From Pseudomonadota bacterium (GTDB lineage Bacteria; Pseudomonadota; Alphaproteobacteria; Ferrovibrionales; Ferrovibrionaceae), in NCBI GenBank assembly GCA_021793055.1, contig JAJYTL010000139.1, forward strand, positions 1 to 8,134: 8,134 nucleotides of DNA. Direction: 5' to 3'. The notes below the pieces were generated by a model that did not search any database, had not been told where the DNA came from, and saw only the letters and a list, made by a program, of their open reading frames with translations. This document shows, one piece after another, positions 1 to 6,089 of the stretch. The position numbers and the translations under genes were made by a program. The first letter of the stretch is position 1. Each line of letters starts with the position of its first letter.

Positions 1-1
1 C

Positions 2-88
2 AGCCCGGGCAACGGTCACGGCAACGGCGGCTCGAACGGGCACGACGGCTCGAGCGGCGATCATGGCGGTGGCCACCACGGTCACTGA
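2..88 (+). CDS. C-terminal end of a Gly/His/Asn-rich protein (5'-truncated by the window edge)
   Basis: An open plus-strand frame enters from the left edge and ends at a TGA at 86-88. Its last 28 residues are almost entirely Gly, His, Asn, Ser and Asp and finish in a His-rich GGGHHGH. This looks like a flexible low-complexity tail; the histidines could bind metal, but that is inference. The other two plus frames give Arg-rich or Thr/Ala-rich sequence that looks less protein-like. The gene is convergent with motB, with about 90 nt between the two stops. No domain is visible, so no function is assigned. It could still be a chance reading of GC-rich sequence. Confidence 0.4.
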   Translation, partial: SPGNGHGNGGSNGHDGSSGDHGGGHHGH

Positions 89-110
89 TCTGCCCTGACG
101 ACTAGCGGCG

Positions 111-148
111 GCACTGGCGGGGGGGGGGGGTAGAGCCTCCGCCGGTGC
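111..148. terminator. Hairpin between convergent genes, loop contains a G12 run
   Basis: The arms 111-120 and 139-148 can form a 10-pair stem with one G-U pair on the plus-strand RNA. The 18-nt loop holds most of the G run at 119-130. It lies between two convergent stops, where a bidirectional terminator is expected. Neither strand has a clear T tract after the stem, so termination is inferred from position and structure only. Confidence 0.35.
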
Positions 149-180
149 ACCAGACACTCAGGTTTCGAGAAAAGTCGCGA

Positions 181-1155
181 TCAGAGCGGGTTCAGCAAGT
201 GCCCGGGTAGAACCGGAACCGCCGGCTCCGGCGGCGGGGTCGCGGCTGCCGCCTGCGTGCCGGCGGGCGTCGGCGCCGTCAGCGGGTGCTGGCGCAAGAG
301 CGTGATGGTGATCCGCCGGTTGCGCGCGTTGGTCGGATCGTTGGGCAAGAGCGGATCGCGGTCGGCGCGGCCGACCACTTCCTCGACCCGTGCCGAGGGG
401 ACATTCGCGGCGACCAGAACGCGTCGCGTCGCGTTGGCGCGCGCGCTCGAGAGGTCCCAGTTGTTATAGGTAGCACCCGCCGGATAGGGGGTCGAATCGG
501 TATGGCCGGAAATCATGAGCTTGTTCGGAAGCTTGGCGATCACCGGCGCGATCATCAGCAACAGCTTGCGCGTGCGCGGGTACATCTTGGCGCTGCCGCT
601 CGGGAACATCGACTGGTTCTTGCTGTCGATGATCTGAATGCGAAGCCCGCGCGGCGTCATGTCGACGAGAAGATGTTTTTTCAGGCCGGCCAACCCGGGA
701 TTCGCGGCCAGAGCGCCGTAAAGCGCCCGCTTTGCTTTCTCGAAGGTCTTTTGTTCTTGTTCGGCAAGTTTTCTCGCCAGCGTCTTGGCGTCGATCTTGG
801 CCGGTCGTTTGGCGCTCGCGGTATGGGGAGGATTTATGTCGCTGGCGCGCGTTTCGGCGACGGTGCCGCCGGTCGCGATCCGGCTGCCGTGCTCGATCAT
901 GGTCTTGCCGCCGAACATGCCGCCGGCACCGCTTGACGATTGGCTGAGGCTCGCCGGGGCGAAATAGTCGGCGATGCCGTCCTTTTGCAGATTTGTCGTG
1001 ACGTTGAGGAGCCAAAGCAGCAGGAAGAACGCCATCATCGCGGTCACGAAGTCGGCGTAGGCGACCTTCCACGCGCCCCCGTGGGGCGCGTCGTGGTTGC
1101 CCTTCTTGACGCGCTTGATGATGATGACGGGCGGTTCGTTCCCCTTACCAGCCAT
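181..1155 (-). CDS. motB: Flagellar motor stator protein MotB
   Basis: MotB anchors the stator to peptidoglycan and carries the proton-accepting aspartate of the flagellar motor. The 324-residue protein has the expected order: a short basic cytoplasmic N-terminus, one membrane helix at about residues 28-51 beginning AWKVAYADFVTAMMAFF with the key Asp at D35 (equivalent to E. coli D32), a periplasmic plug and linker to about 160, and an OmpA-like peptidoglycan-binding domain at about 165-287. That domain shows SGHTDSTPY (216-224), NWDLSSARA (232-240) and NARNRRITI (276-284), the usual ligand-binding motifs. A Pro/Ala-rich tail follows from about 290. The start lies 5 nt after the motA stop without a good Shine-Dalgarno sequence, suggesting translational coupling. 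The membrane helix resembles proton-type rather than sodium-type stators. Confidence 0.96.
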   Translation of the reverse strand: MAGKGNEPPVIIIKRVKKGNHDAPHGGAWKVAYADFVTAMMAFFLLLWLLNVTTNLQKDGIADYFAPASLSQSSSGAGGMFGGKTMIEHGSRIATGGTVAETRASDINPPHTASAKRPAKIDAKTLARKLAEQEQKTFEKAKRALYGALAANPGLAGLKKHLLVDMTPRGLRIQIIDSKNQSMFPSGSAKMYPRTRKLLLMIAPVIAKLPNKLMISGHTDSTPYPAGATYNNWDLSSARANATRRVLVAANVPSARVEEVVGRADRDPLLPNDPTNARNRRITITLLRQHPLTAPTPAGTQAAAATPPPEPAVPVLPGHLLNPL

Positions 1156-1160
1156 GGCGA

Positions 1161-2021
1161 CTACACGGCTTGCACGCTATTGGTGGCTTCCTCCACCTCG
1201 TAGAAAGTCGGCCGCACTTCGGACATCAGGGCCTTGCGGGCGAACTCCACCGCCACCGCCGGCGGGTAGCCCTGCATATGGGCGAGAAGGCCGGACTTGA
1301 TGCACTGGAGGTACTTGTGCTCGGCATCAAAGGTCTGGCGCAGCGCGGCCGCGATCGGGCCGACAAAGCCGTAGGCCAGGAAGACGCCGAGAAACGTACC
1401 GACCAGGGCGCCGCCGATGAGATGGCCGAGCACCACCGGCGGCTGGTTGATCGAGCCCATGGTCTTGATCACGCCGAGCACTGCGGCGACGATGCCGAGC
1501 GCGGGAAGACCTTCCGAGGAGGTCTGAAAGGCGTTGGCGAGACGCTGCTGCTCGGCATGATGGGTATCGATGTCCTCGTCGATCAGCGGCTCGATCTCGT
1601 GCGGATTTTCCGTTCCCAGGGTCAGGAGCCGGAGATAATCGCAGAGGAACACCATGACGTGCTCGTCCTTCTGGATCTCCGGGAATTGCCCGAAGAGCGT
1701 GCTCTCGTTCGGGTTCTCCACATGCTGCTCCAGCACCACCATGCCTTTGGTCCGGGCGAGGCGAAAGATGGTGTAGAGCAGGCTCAAGAGCTGCAGGTAG
1801 CTGTCCTTATTGTAGCGCGGTCCGCGCAAGGCGATGCCGATCGCCTTGGCCGCTCCTTTCAGGACCGGCTTTGGATTGGCGATGATGAAGGCGCCGATGG
1901 CGGCGCCGATGATCATGACCGCCTCGAACGGCTGCCACAGGACGGCAAGACGGCCATCGTCGAGGGTGAAGCCGCCGAAAACGCAAACTAAAACGACCAG
2001 AGAACCGACGATGAGCAGCAT
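1161..2021 (-). CDS. motA: Flagellar motor stator protein MotA
   Basis: MotA is the four-helix membrane subunit of the stator. With MotB it forms the ion channel and pushes on FliG. From the ATG at 2019-2021 the protein has 286 residues and begins MLLIVGSLVVLVCVFGG, a typical first membrane helix. With this start, the charged residues R90 and E98 of the cytoplasmic loop, P173 (in LPALG) and P222 (in GPIA) fall at exactly the E. coli MotA positions, which is why I chose it. A weak AGG lies 6 nt upstream. The frame stays open to an ATG at 2102, which would add 27 polar residues unlike any MotA. Further helices are at about residues 32-48, 172-190 and 200-225. It is followed by motB after 5 nt, and a tRNA-His gene lies upstream on the same strand. 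Confidence 0.96.
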   Translation of the reverse strand: MLLIVGSLVVLVCVFGGFTLDDGRLAVLWQPFEAVMIIGAAIGAFIIANPKPVLKGAAKAIGIALRGPRYNKDSYLQLLSLLYTIFRLARTKGMVVLEQHVENPNESTLFGQFPEIQKDEHVMVFLCDYLRLLTLGTENPHEIEPLIDEDIDTHHAEQQRLANAFQTSSEGLPALGIVAAVLGVIKTMGSINQPPVVLGHLIGGALVGTFLGVFLAYGFVGPIAAALRQTFDAEHKYLQCIKSGLLAHMQGYPPAVAVEFARKALMSEVRPTFYEVEEATNSVQAV

Positions 2022-2167
2022 GCGCGGCCTGTTAGAGAAGGGGGATCGATGCGGACCCCATGCTCTGCCGGTTTCCTTAAGATTGGGTTTAGGCGCGGCC
2101 ATAGCGCCGGGCCGAGGCCGCTGGCGGGTCCGCGCGGTGTCGAATTAGACCGTTACATCAAGGGCAT

Positions 2168-2192
2168 GGGCGCCGATTTTCGATCGGAGCCC
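2168..2192 (-). terminator. Hairpin downstream of tRNA-His, upstream of motA
   Basis: The arms 2168-2177 and 2183-2192 are complementary at 9 of 10 positions around a 5-nt loop (CGAAA on the minus strand). It lies about 30 nt beyond the tRNA 3' end in the direction of tRNA transcription. No T run follows it, so it may be a processing boundary or weak terminator rather than a strong intrinsic terminator. Confidence 0.4.
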
Positions 2193-2220
2193 GAGTCGCG
2201 CCACGGCCGGACAGGGGAAA

Positions 2221-2298
2221 TGGGGCGAGAGATGGGAATCGAACCCACGACCTCCAGAGCCACAATCTGGCGCTCTAACCAACTGAGCTACTCCCGCC
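2221..2298 (-). tRNA. tRNA-His (anticodon GTG), CCA encoded
   Basis: On the minus strand the sequence folds as a complete cloverleaf. The acceptor strands GCGGGAG and CTCTCGC pair with one G-U. The D arm is GCTC...GAGC. The anticodon stem CCAGA/TCTGG encloses the loop TTGTGGC, giving anticodon GTG, which reads CAC/CAT. The T arm GTGGG-TTCGATT-CCCAT is standard. The histidine-specific feature is present: an extra 5' G at position -1 (2298) opposite discriminator C73 (2224). The terminal CCA is encoded at 2223-2221. No base looks out of place. Confidence 0.97.
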
Positions 2299-2309
2299 AC
2301 AGGAAGGCG

Positions 2310-2340
2310 ATTATCTAGCCGCCGGCCCCCATTCGGTCAA
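2310..2340 (-). promoter_or_regulatory. Promoter of tRNA-His
   Basis: On the minus strand a TTGACC at 2340-2335 matches the -35 consensus at five of six bases. After a 17-nt spacer comes TAGATA (2317-2312), overlapping GATAAT (2315-2310), which matches TATAAT at five of six with a 19-nt spacer. The -10 end is 11 nt from the tRNA 5' end, so transcription would start about 5 nt before the mature tRNA. This is a housekeeping sigma-70-type layout. Confidence 0.6.
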
Positions 2341-2508
2341 GGGAATGCGGCAGAGCGGCGCTGCTTTCATCGCCGCAAGGCGGCCGGCGGCGGTTCCGTC
2401 TTCTGACTTTTATCGTTTGGCGCCGGAACGGCCTGACCGCCTGGCATCGCGGGGATGCGCGGCGATCAGGCTTTATGCCGGTCAAGTCCGCTTCGACGTC
2501 GGCTCGCT

Positions 2509-3942
2509 TCAGCTTCCGAGCTGGCTCACGAACTTGGTGACCATGTAGTTTTCGAGAGCTTCCAGGCCGCCTTCGCTGCCGTAGCCCGAGTCCTTGATGC
2601 CGCCGAACGGCACCTCGGGGAGGGCGAGGCCATGGTGGTTGATCGAGACCATGCCGCTCTCCAGCGCTGCGCCGATTGCGGCCGCGGTCTTGGTCGAACG
2701 CGTGTAGGCATAGGCCGCGAGACCATAGTCCAGCCGGTTCGCCTCGGCCACGAGGCCATCGAAGTCGGAGAAGCGGGCGATCGGCGCCAACGGGCCGAAC
2801 GGCTCCTCGTTCATGATCCGGGCCGAAAGCGGCACCTCCGTCAGCACGGTCGGCTCGAAAAAGTTGCCCTTGTTGCCGATCCGCTTGCCGCCGGTCTTGA
2901 TCTCGGCGCCTTTCGCCACGGCGTCGGCGACGAAGGCCTCCATCGCCTCGACCCGACGGGTATTGGCGAGGGGCCCCATGCGGGTCTCCTTTTCCATCCC
3001 GTCGCCGACCTTGATCGCCTTGGTCACGGCGGTGAACTTGTCGACGAAAGTGCCGTAGACCTTCTCGTGCACCAGGAAGCGCGTCGGCGCGACGCAGACT
3101 TGGCCCGCGTTGCGGAACTTGTTGGCGGCCAAAATCTTCACCGCGCTGTCGATATCGGCGTCTTCGAACACGATTGCCGGCGCGTGGCCGCCGAGCTCCA
3201 TGGTTACCCGCTTCATGTGCTTGCCGGCCAGCATGGCGAGATGCTTGCCGACCGCGGTCGAGCCGGTGAAGGAAATCTTGCGGATGGTTCGGTGAGGGAT
3301 GAGATACTCGGAAATCTCGGCGGGAATGCCGAAGACCAGGTTGAGCACGCCGGCCGGAACGCCAGCGTCGACGTAGGCGCGGATCAGCTCGGCGCAGGCG
3401 CCGGGAGTCTCTTCCGGCCCCTTGATGATGATGCTGCAGCCGGCGGCGAGCGCGGCGGAGATCTTGCGCACCGCTTGGTTGACCGGGAAGTTCCACGGCG
3501 TGAAGGCGGCGACCGGGCCGACCGGCTCCTTGATCACAAGCTGGTAGACGTTCTCCGCCCGTGCGGGAACGATGCGGCCGTAGGCGCGGCGGCCTTCCTC
3601 GGCGAACCAGTCGATGATGTCGCCGGCGAGGAGCGTCTCGCCCTTGGCCTCCATGAACGGCTTGCCCTGCTCCTGGACCATGATTTTCGCGATGTCGTCG
3701 GCGCGGCTGCGGATCAGGTCGGCGGCCTTGCGCATGGTCTTGTAGCGGTCATAGGCCGAGACCTTGCGCCAGGCCTTGAAGCCCTTGTCGGCGGCGGCCA
3801 GCGCCTGGTCGAGATCGGCCTTCTCGGCGTAGGGAACGGTGCCGATCGCATCGCCAGTCGCCGGGTTCAGCACCGGCTGGCTACGGCTGCCGGACCCTTT
3901 GGTCCAGGCGCCGTCAATATGAAGTTGGATTTCGGGATACAT
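2509..3942 (-). CDS. NAD(P)-dependent aldehyde dehydrogenase, succinate-semialdehyde dehydrogenase type
   Basis: This is a cytosolic enzyme that oxidises an aldehyde to its acid with NAD(P)+. The 477 residues are the normal full length. Family landmarks are all present: FTPWNFPV with the oxyanion Asn at N151, cofactor-contact lysine K174 (IIIKGPEE), the FTGSTAVG cofactor loop at 225-232, general base E249 (MELGG), nucleophile C283 (NAGQVC) and EEPFGP at 379-384. The overall pattern resembles the GabD / alpha-ketoglutarate-semialdehyde dehydrogenase branch; the actual substrate cannot be read from sequence. The start at 3942 was chosen because the homology begins there (MYPEIQLHIDG) and an AAGGAG lies 11 nt upstream. 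The frame stays open to 4320, but that extension lies over the fumarylacetoacetase remnant in a frame that is mostly not coding. The codirectional enolase-superfamily gene upstream suggests a role at the end of a sugar-acid or related degradation route (inference). Confidence 0.93.
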   Translation of the reverse strand: MYPEIQLHIDGAWTKGSGSRSQPVLNPATGDAIGTVPYAEKADLDQALAAADKGFKAWRKVSAYDRYKTMRKAADLIRSRADDIAKIMVQEQGKPFMEAKGETLLAGDIIDWFAEEGRRAYGRIVPARAENVYQLVIKEPVGPVAAFTPWNFPVNQAVRKISAALAAGCSIIIKGPEETPGACAELIRAYVDAGVPAGVLNLVFGIPAEISEYLIPHRTIRKISFTGSTAVGKHLAMLAGKHMKRVTMELGGHAPAIVFEDADIDSAVKILAANKFRNAGQVCVAPTRFLVHEKVYGTFVDKFTAVTKAIKVGDGMEKETRMGPLANTRRVEAMEAFVADAVAKGAEIKTGGKRIGNKGNFFEPTVLTEVPLSARIMNEEPFGPLAPIARFSDFDGLVAEANRLDYGLAAYAYTRSTKTAAAIGAALESGMVSINHHGLALPEVPFGGIKDSGYGSEGGLEALENYMVTKFVSQLGS

Positions 3943-4093
3943 CTCTCGTCTTTCTCCTTCCTGGCTTCGCCACGGCCATTCGCCGGGGTCTCGCGACCTG
4001 TCTCGGCATCGGGACGGGCGCGCCTTCGTGCATTCCGGGCGTTGTTCGATCGCTCCGGCGGATACTAGCCAAAGACGATGGCGGATGCATCTC

Positions 4094-4438
4094 TTACATG
4101 GCCGCATCGCCGGGAGGCGGCCATGCGCGCGGCGCGGGCCGAAGCCGATCGGGGCAAAGCCTGACGCCAGCATCGCGCGCGATCGGTGCTGCTGGGGCGG
4201 GGCTGCCGAACGGGTCGCCGGTCTGGAGATTGCGGCCGTTGGCGCCGTGGTGCGCCACCATCTGCGCCAGAGTCCACTGGCGACTGAGACTGGTGCCAAG
4301 CGATAGCTGTCCCGGTCCAAGCCCCTGGCGTCGCGATTGCGCAGTTTCGATCAGGACTTCGAGCGCGACATCGAAAGTCCGGCTCGCCCGATCGCCGTCG
4401 CTCCGGAGATAGCCGAGCGGCTTCGGGTCGAAGGCGGC
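4094..4438 (-). pseudogene. Fumarylacetoacetase remnant (C-terminal domain, internally deleted and frameshifted)
   Basis: Fumarylacetoacetase cleaves fumarylacetoacetate, the last step of tyrosine/homogentisate breakdown. The minus-strand frame from 4438 to the TAA at 4096-4094 has 114 codons, no start codon and an in-frame TGA (4441-4439) just before it. Residues 1-79 read like the family's C-terminal domain: DPKPLGYL, TFDVALEVLIETA, LSLGTS, QWTLAQMVAHH, NGRNLQTGD and FGS match the usual PLPYL, FD-LEV, LS, YWT-AQ-VAHH, NGCNL-PGD and FGSGT motifs, recalled from family knowledge. Conserved Tyr, Cys and Pro are replaced (Q54, R69, T73). Homology stops at FGS, before the catalytic Thr of GTISGPE. 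The family's C-terminus reappears in another frame at 4161-4108 as GFAPIGFGPRR...LPA, resembling the usual IGFGECRG-LPA. About 270 N-terminal residues and a central block are missing, so it cannot be functional. It lies only 12 nt after the enolase-type gene. Confidence 0.75.
4097..4125. repeat. 9-bp perfect inverted repeat at the end of the fumarylacetoacetase remnant
   Basis: CATGGCCGC at 4097-4105 is perfectly complementary to GCGGCCATG at 4117-4125, with an 11-nt loop. It overlaps the extreme 3' end of the pseudogene, where a terminator could once have stood. No T tract follows on either strand. The remaining 151 nt between the remnant and the aldehyde dehydrogenase start show no gene and no convincing promoter. 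Confidence 0.4.
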
Positions 4439-4450
4439 TCAGCCATCGCT

Positions 4451-5626
4451 TCAGCCACGCTTCTTCGGCGGGTGAGCGCGGAGCGCGTCTTCGTTCGGCT
4501 CTGTGCCCCAGCCCGGACGGTCGGGCATGACAAGATGCCCGTCCACGATCTCCGGGACGAAAGTGAAAAGCTCGTCGTCCCAGGGCAACCGGTCGATATC
4601 GATCTCCATGATGCGGAGATTCGGCACCGAGGCGGCGAAATGCGCGCTCATCATGCTGGAGAGATGGCCATAAAAATTATGTGGCGCAATGTTGATCTCG
4701 TGGGCGTCGGCCGCGGCGGCGATCTTCATAGATTGCCAGACCCCGTTCCACACCTCGTCGATAATCGCTACGTCTATGGCTTGAGCGCGGAAATAAGGCA
4801 GGAAGCCGCGCAGGCCGATCAGCGTCTCGCAAGAACTGATGGGGTGAGGGCTCTGGCGCCGAATATGGGCGAGCGCCTCGGGGTTCATGCTGTCGATCTC
4901 GACCCAGAACATGTCGATGTCGGCGATGGCGCGAAGAATCTTCAGAAAGCCCTCGGTCTTGGCGTTGAAGTTGAGATCGAGGAGGAGGTCGACGTCGGGG
5001 CCGGCGCCCTCGCGCAGGGCCTCCAGATGGGCGCGGAGACTGCGAAGAAGTTGCCGGTCGACGTTGAGTTCCGGGAAATAGGGCACGCCGAAGCCCGGCC
5101 GCCAGCCGCGCACGCCGCCCGTCTCGAAGCGGAACAGGTTGGTCTTGAGCGCCGAAAAACCCTTGGCCCTGACCTCGGCGCCAAGCGCCTTGACGTCGTC
5201 GAGGCCTTTCACCGCCGGCTTGTAGAACTCGGGATGGTTGATGCGCCAGGTTGCGCAATGCGACCAGTAGAGCGGAATGCGATCCCTGACCTTGCCGCCG
5301 AGAAGGCTATAGCAGGGGACGCCGAGGGTTTTCGCCTTGGCGTCGAGAATGGCGTTCTCGATCGCGCCGAGGCCCTGCGCCGCGATGCCGCCCTGGGCCG
5401 GGCGGATCTGAGAATAGAGATCGGCGTAAATGCGCTCGTGATCCATCACCGATTGCCCGATGACGCGGGGAGCCAGGCGCTGAACGACCGTGCCGACGCC
5501 GGGTGAGCCAAAGCCTTCGTCGAACTCGCTCCAGCCGACGATGCCCTGCACGGTGGTGAGCTTGACGAAGTCGTAGTTCCGCCAACCGGCGTCGCAATGC
5601 AGAATTTCGAGATTGGTTATTTTCAT
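4451..5626 (-). CDS. Enolase-superfamily enzyme (mandelate racemase/muconate lactonizing type), probable acid dehydratase
   Basis: Enolase-superfamily enzymes abstract the proton alpha to a carboxylate with Mg2+ and then dehydrate, racemise or cycloisomerise it. The 391-residue length is normal. Residues 1-120 form the capping domain (TTVQGIVGWSEFDEG; GAIENAILDAKAKTLGVP at 88-104, a family signature). The barrel has K161 (LKTN), metal ligands D217 (LDLNF), E243 (WVEID) and E267 (SSCETL), then D290 (IIDEVW), H316 (APHNFYGH) and E341 (MEID). This resembles mandelate racemase-subgroup layout with a His-Asp dyad. The usual second Lys of KxK is Asn163, and the residue two after D217 is Asn219, so the specific reaction is uncertain. 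The ATG at 5626 follows purine-rich GGGG stretches. The fumarylacetoacetase remnant and the aldehyde dehydrogenase follow downstream, consistent with an acid-catabolism cluster. Confidence 0.9.
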   Translation of the reverse strand: MKITNLEILHCDAGWRNYDFVKLTTVQGIVGWSEFDEGFGSPGVGTVVQRLAPRVIGQSVMDHERIYADLYSQIRPAQGGIAAQGLGAIENAILDAKAKTLGVPCYSLLGGKVRDRIPLYWSHCATWRINHPEFYKPAVKGLDDVKALGAEVRAKGFSALKTNLFRFETGGVRGWRPGFGVPYFPELNVDRQLLRSLRAHLEALREGAGPDVDLLLDLNFNAKTEGFLKILRAIADIDMFWVEIDSMNPEALAHIRRQSPHPISSCETLIGLRGFLPYFRAQAIDVAIIDEVWNGVWQSMKIAAAADAHEINIAPHNFYGHLSSMMSAHFAASVPNLRIMEIDIDRLPWDDELFTFVPEIVDGHLVMPDRPGWGTEPNEDALRAHPPKKRG

Positions 5627-5662
5627 TGATGCCCCATCGCCCCTCGCGTTTCCTCGCCACGC

Positions 5663-5693
5663 ATCATACTCGAGGAAGCGGGGCGGTCGGCAA
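5663..5693 (-). promoter_or_regulatory. Possible promoter of the enolase-superfamily gene
   Basis: On the minus strand, TATGAT at 5668-5663 matches the -10 consensus at five of six bases. TTGCCG at 5693-5688 is a possible -35 with a rather long 19-nt spacer. A transcript would start about 30 nt before the ATG. It lies in the 99-nt gap after the Rieske gene. The support is base matching only. Confidence 0.3.
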
Positions 5694-5725
5694 CCGGAAC
5701 CGGTGGAAACGCCGGGCCCGAGTGT

Positions 5726-6085
5726 TCAATCGAGTCGGATTTCGCCGGCGGCGATCCGGATCGGCATTGGCGTCAGTTTGCGTCCGAGACAGGGGCCGGC
5801 GACGCAACGGCCGTCCTCGATGCGGAACAGGGCGCCATGGGTGCCGCAGAGAAGCAGGGTCTTCTCGTGGTTCAAGAACTGGTTTTCCTGCCAGTCGAGG
5901 GGCGTTCCGGCGTGCGGGCAATCGTTGACATAAGCGCGAACTTGGCCTGCCTTGCACACGAGGAACATCTCGAAGCGCTCGGTGCCTTCGCCGAAGGCGA
6001 AGCCGCGGCACTCGTCGTCGCCGATCTCGTCGCGGCGACAGAGCCGAGTGCCCGCCGGCGGCCAGAGGGTGGGGCGCGCCGTCAT
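5726..6085 (-). CDS. Small Rieske [2Fe-2S] domain protein
   Basis: This single-domain ferredoxin-like electron carrier binds a [2Fe-2S] cluster by two Cys and two His. In the 119-residue protein the motifs are C56-P-H58-AGT and C80-GT-H83-G, separated by 21 residues, the arrangement of NirD-like and dioxygenase-ferredoxin Rieske proteins. C94 and C99 lie near the C-terminus. There is no signal peptide or membrane helix, so it should be cytosolic. The ATG at 6085 leaves 4 nt after the EVE gene stop, suggesting coupled translation. A GTG at 6106 would add seven residues and overlap the EVE gene by 17 nt; neither start has a clear Shine-Dalgarno sequence. No oxygenase partner is in the window, so its redox partner is unknown. 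Confidence 0.9.
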   Translation of the reverse strand: MTARPTLWPPAGTRLCRRDEIGDDECRGFAFGEGTERFEMFLVCKAGQVRAYVNDCPHAGTPLDWQENQFLNHEKTLLLCGTHGALFRIEDGRCVAGPCLGRKLTPMPIRIAAGEIRLD

Positions 6086-6089
6086 GGCG

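Noticed and set aside
2065..2091. FliA (sigma-28)-like promoter upstream of motA: TAAA, 15-nt gap, ACCGGCAG
   Set aside because: The -35-like TAAA fits, but the -10-like part matches GCCGATAA at only four of eight bases, too weak to call.
2022..2102. MotA starting 27 residues earlier at 2102
   Set aside because: The extra residues are not MotA-like. With the start at 2021 the key residues fall at the E. coli positions 90, 98, 173 and 222.
2455..4068. Long plus-strand open frame (537 codons) opposite the aldehyde dehydrogenase
   Set aside because: It is antisense to an enzyme with all catalytic motifs, and its product is rich in Arg, Gly, His and Asp with no recognisable domain. It is a GC-bias shadow.
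3943..4320. N-terminal extension of the aldehyde dehydrogenase to an ATG at 4320
   Set aside because: The 126 extra residues are Arg/Pro-rich, not part of the family, and lie over the fumarylacetoacetase remnant. A good ribosome binding site and full-length homology support the start at 3942.
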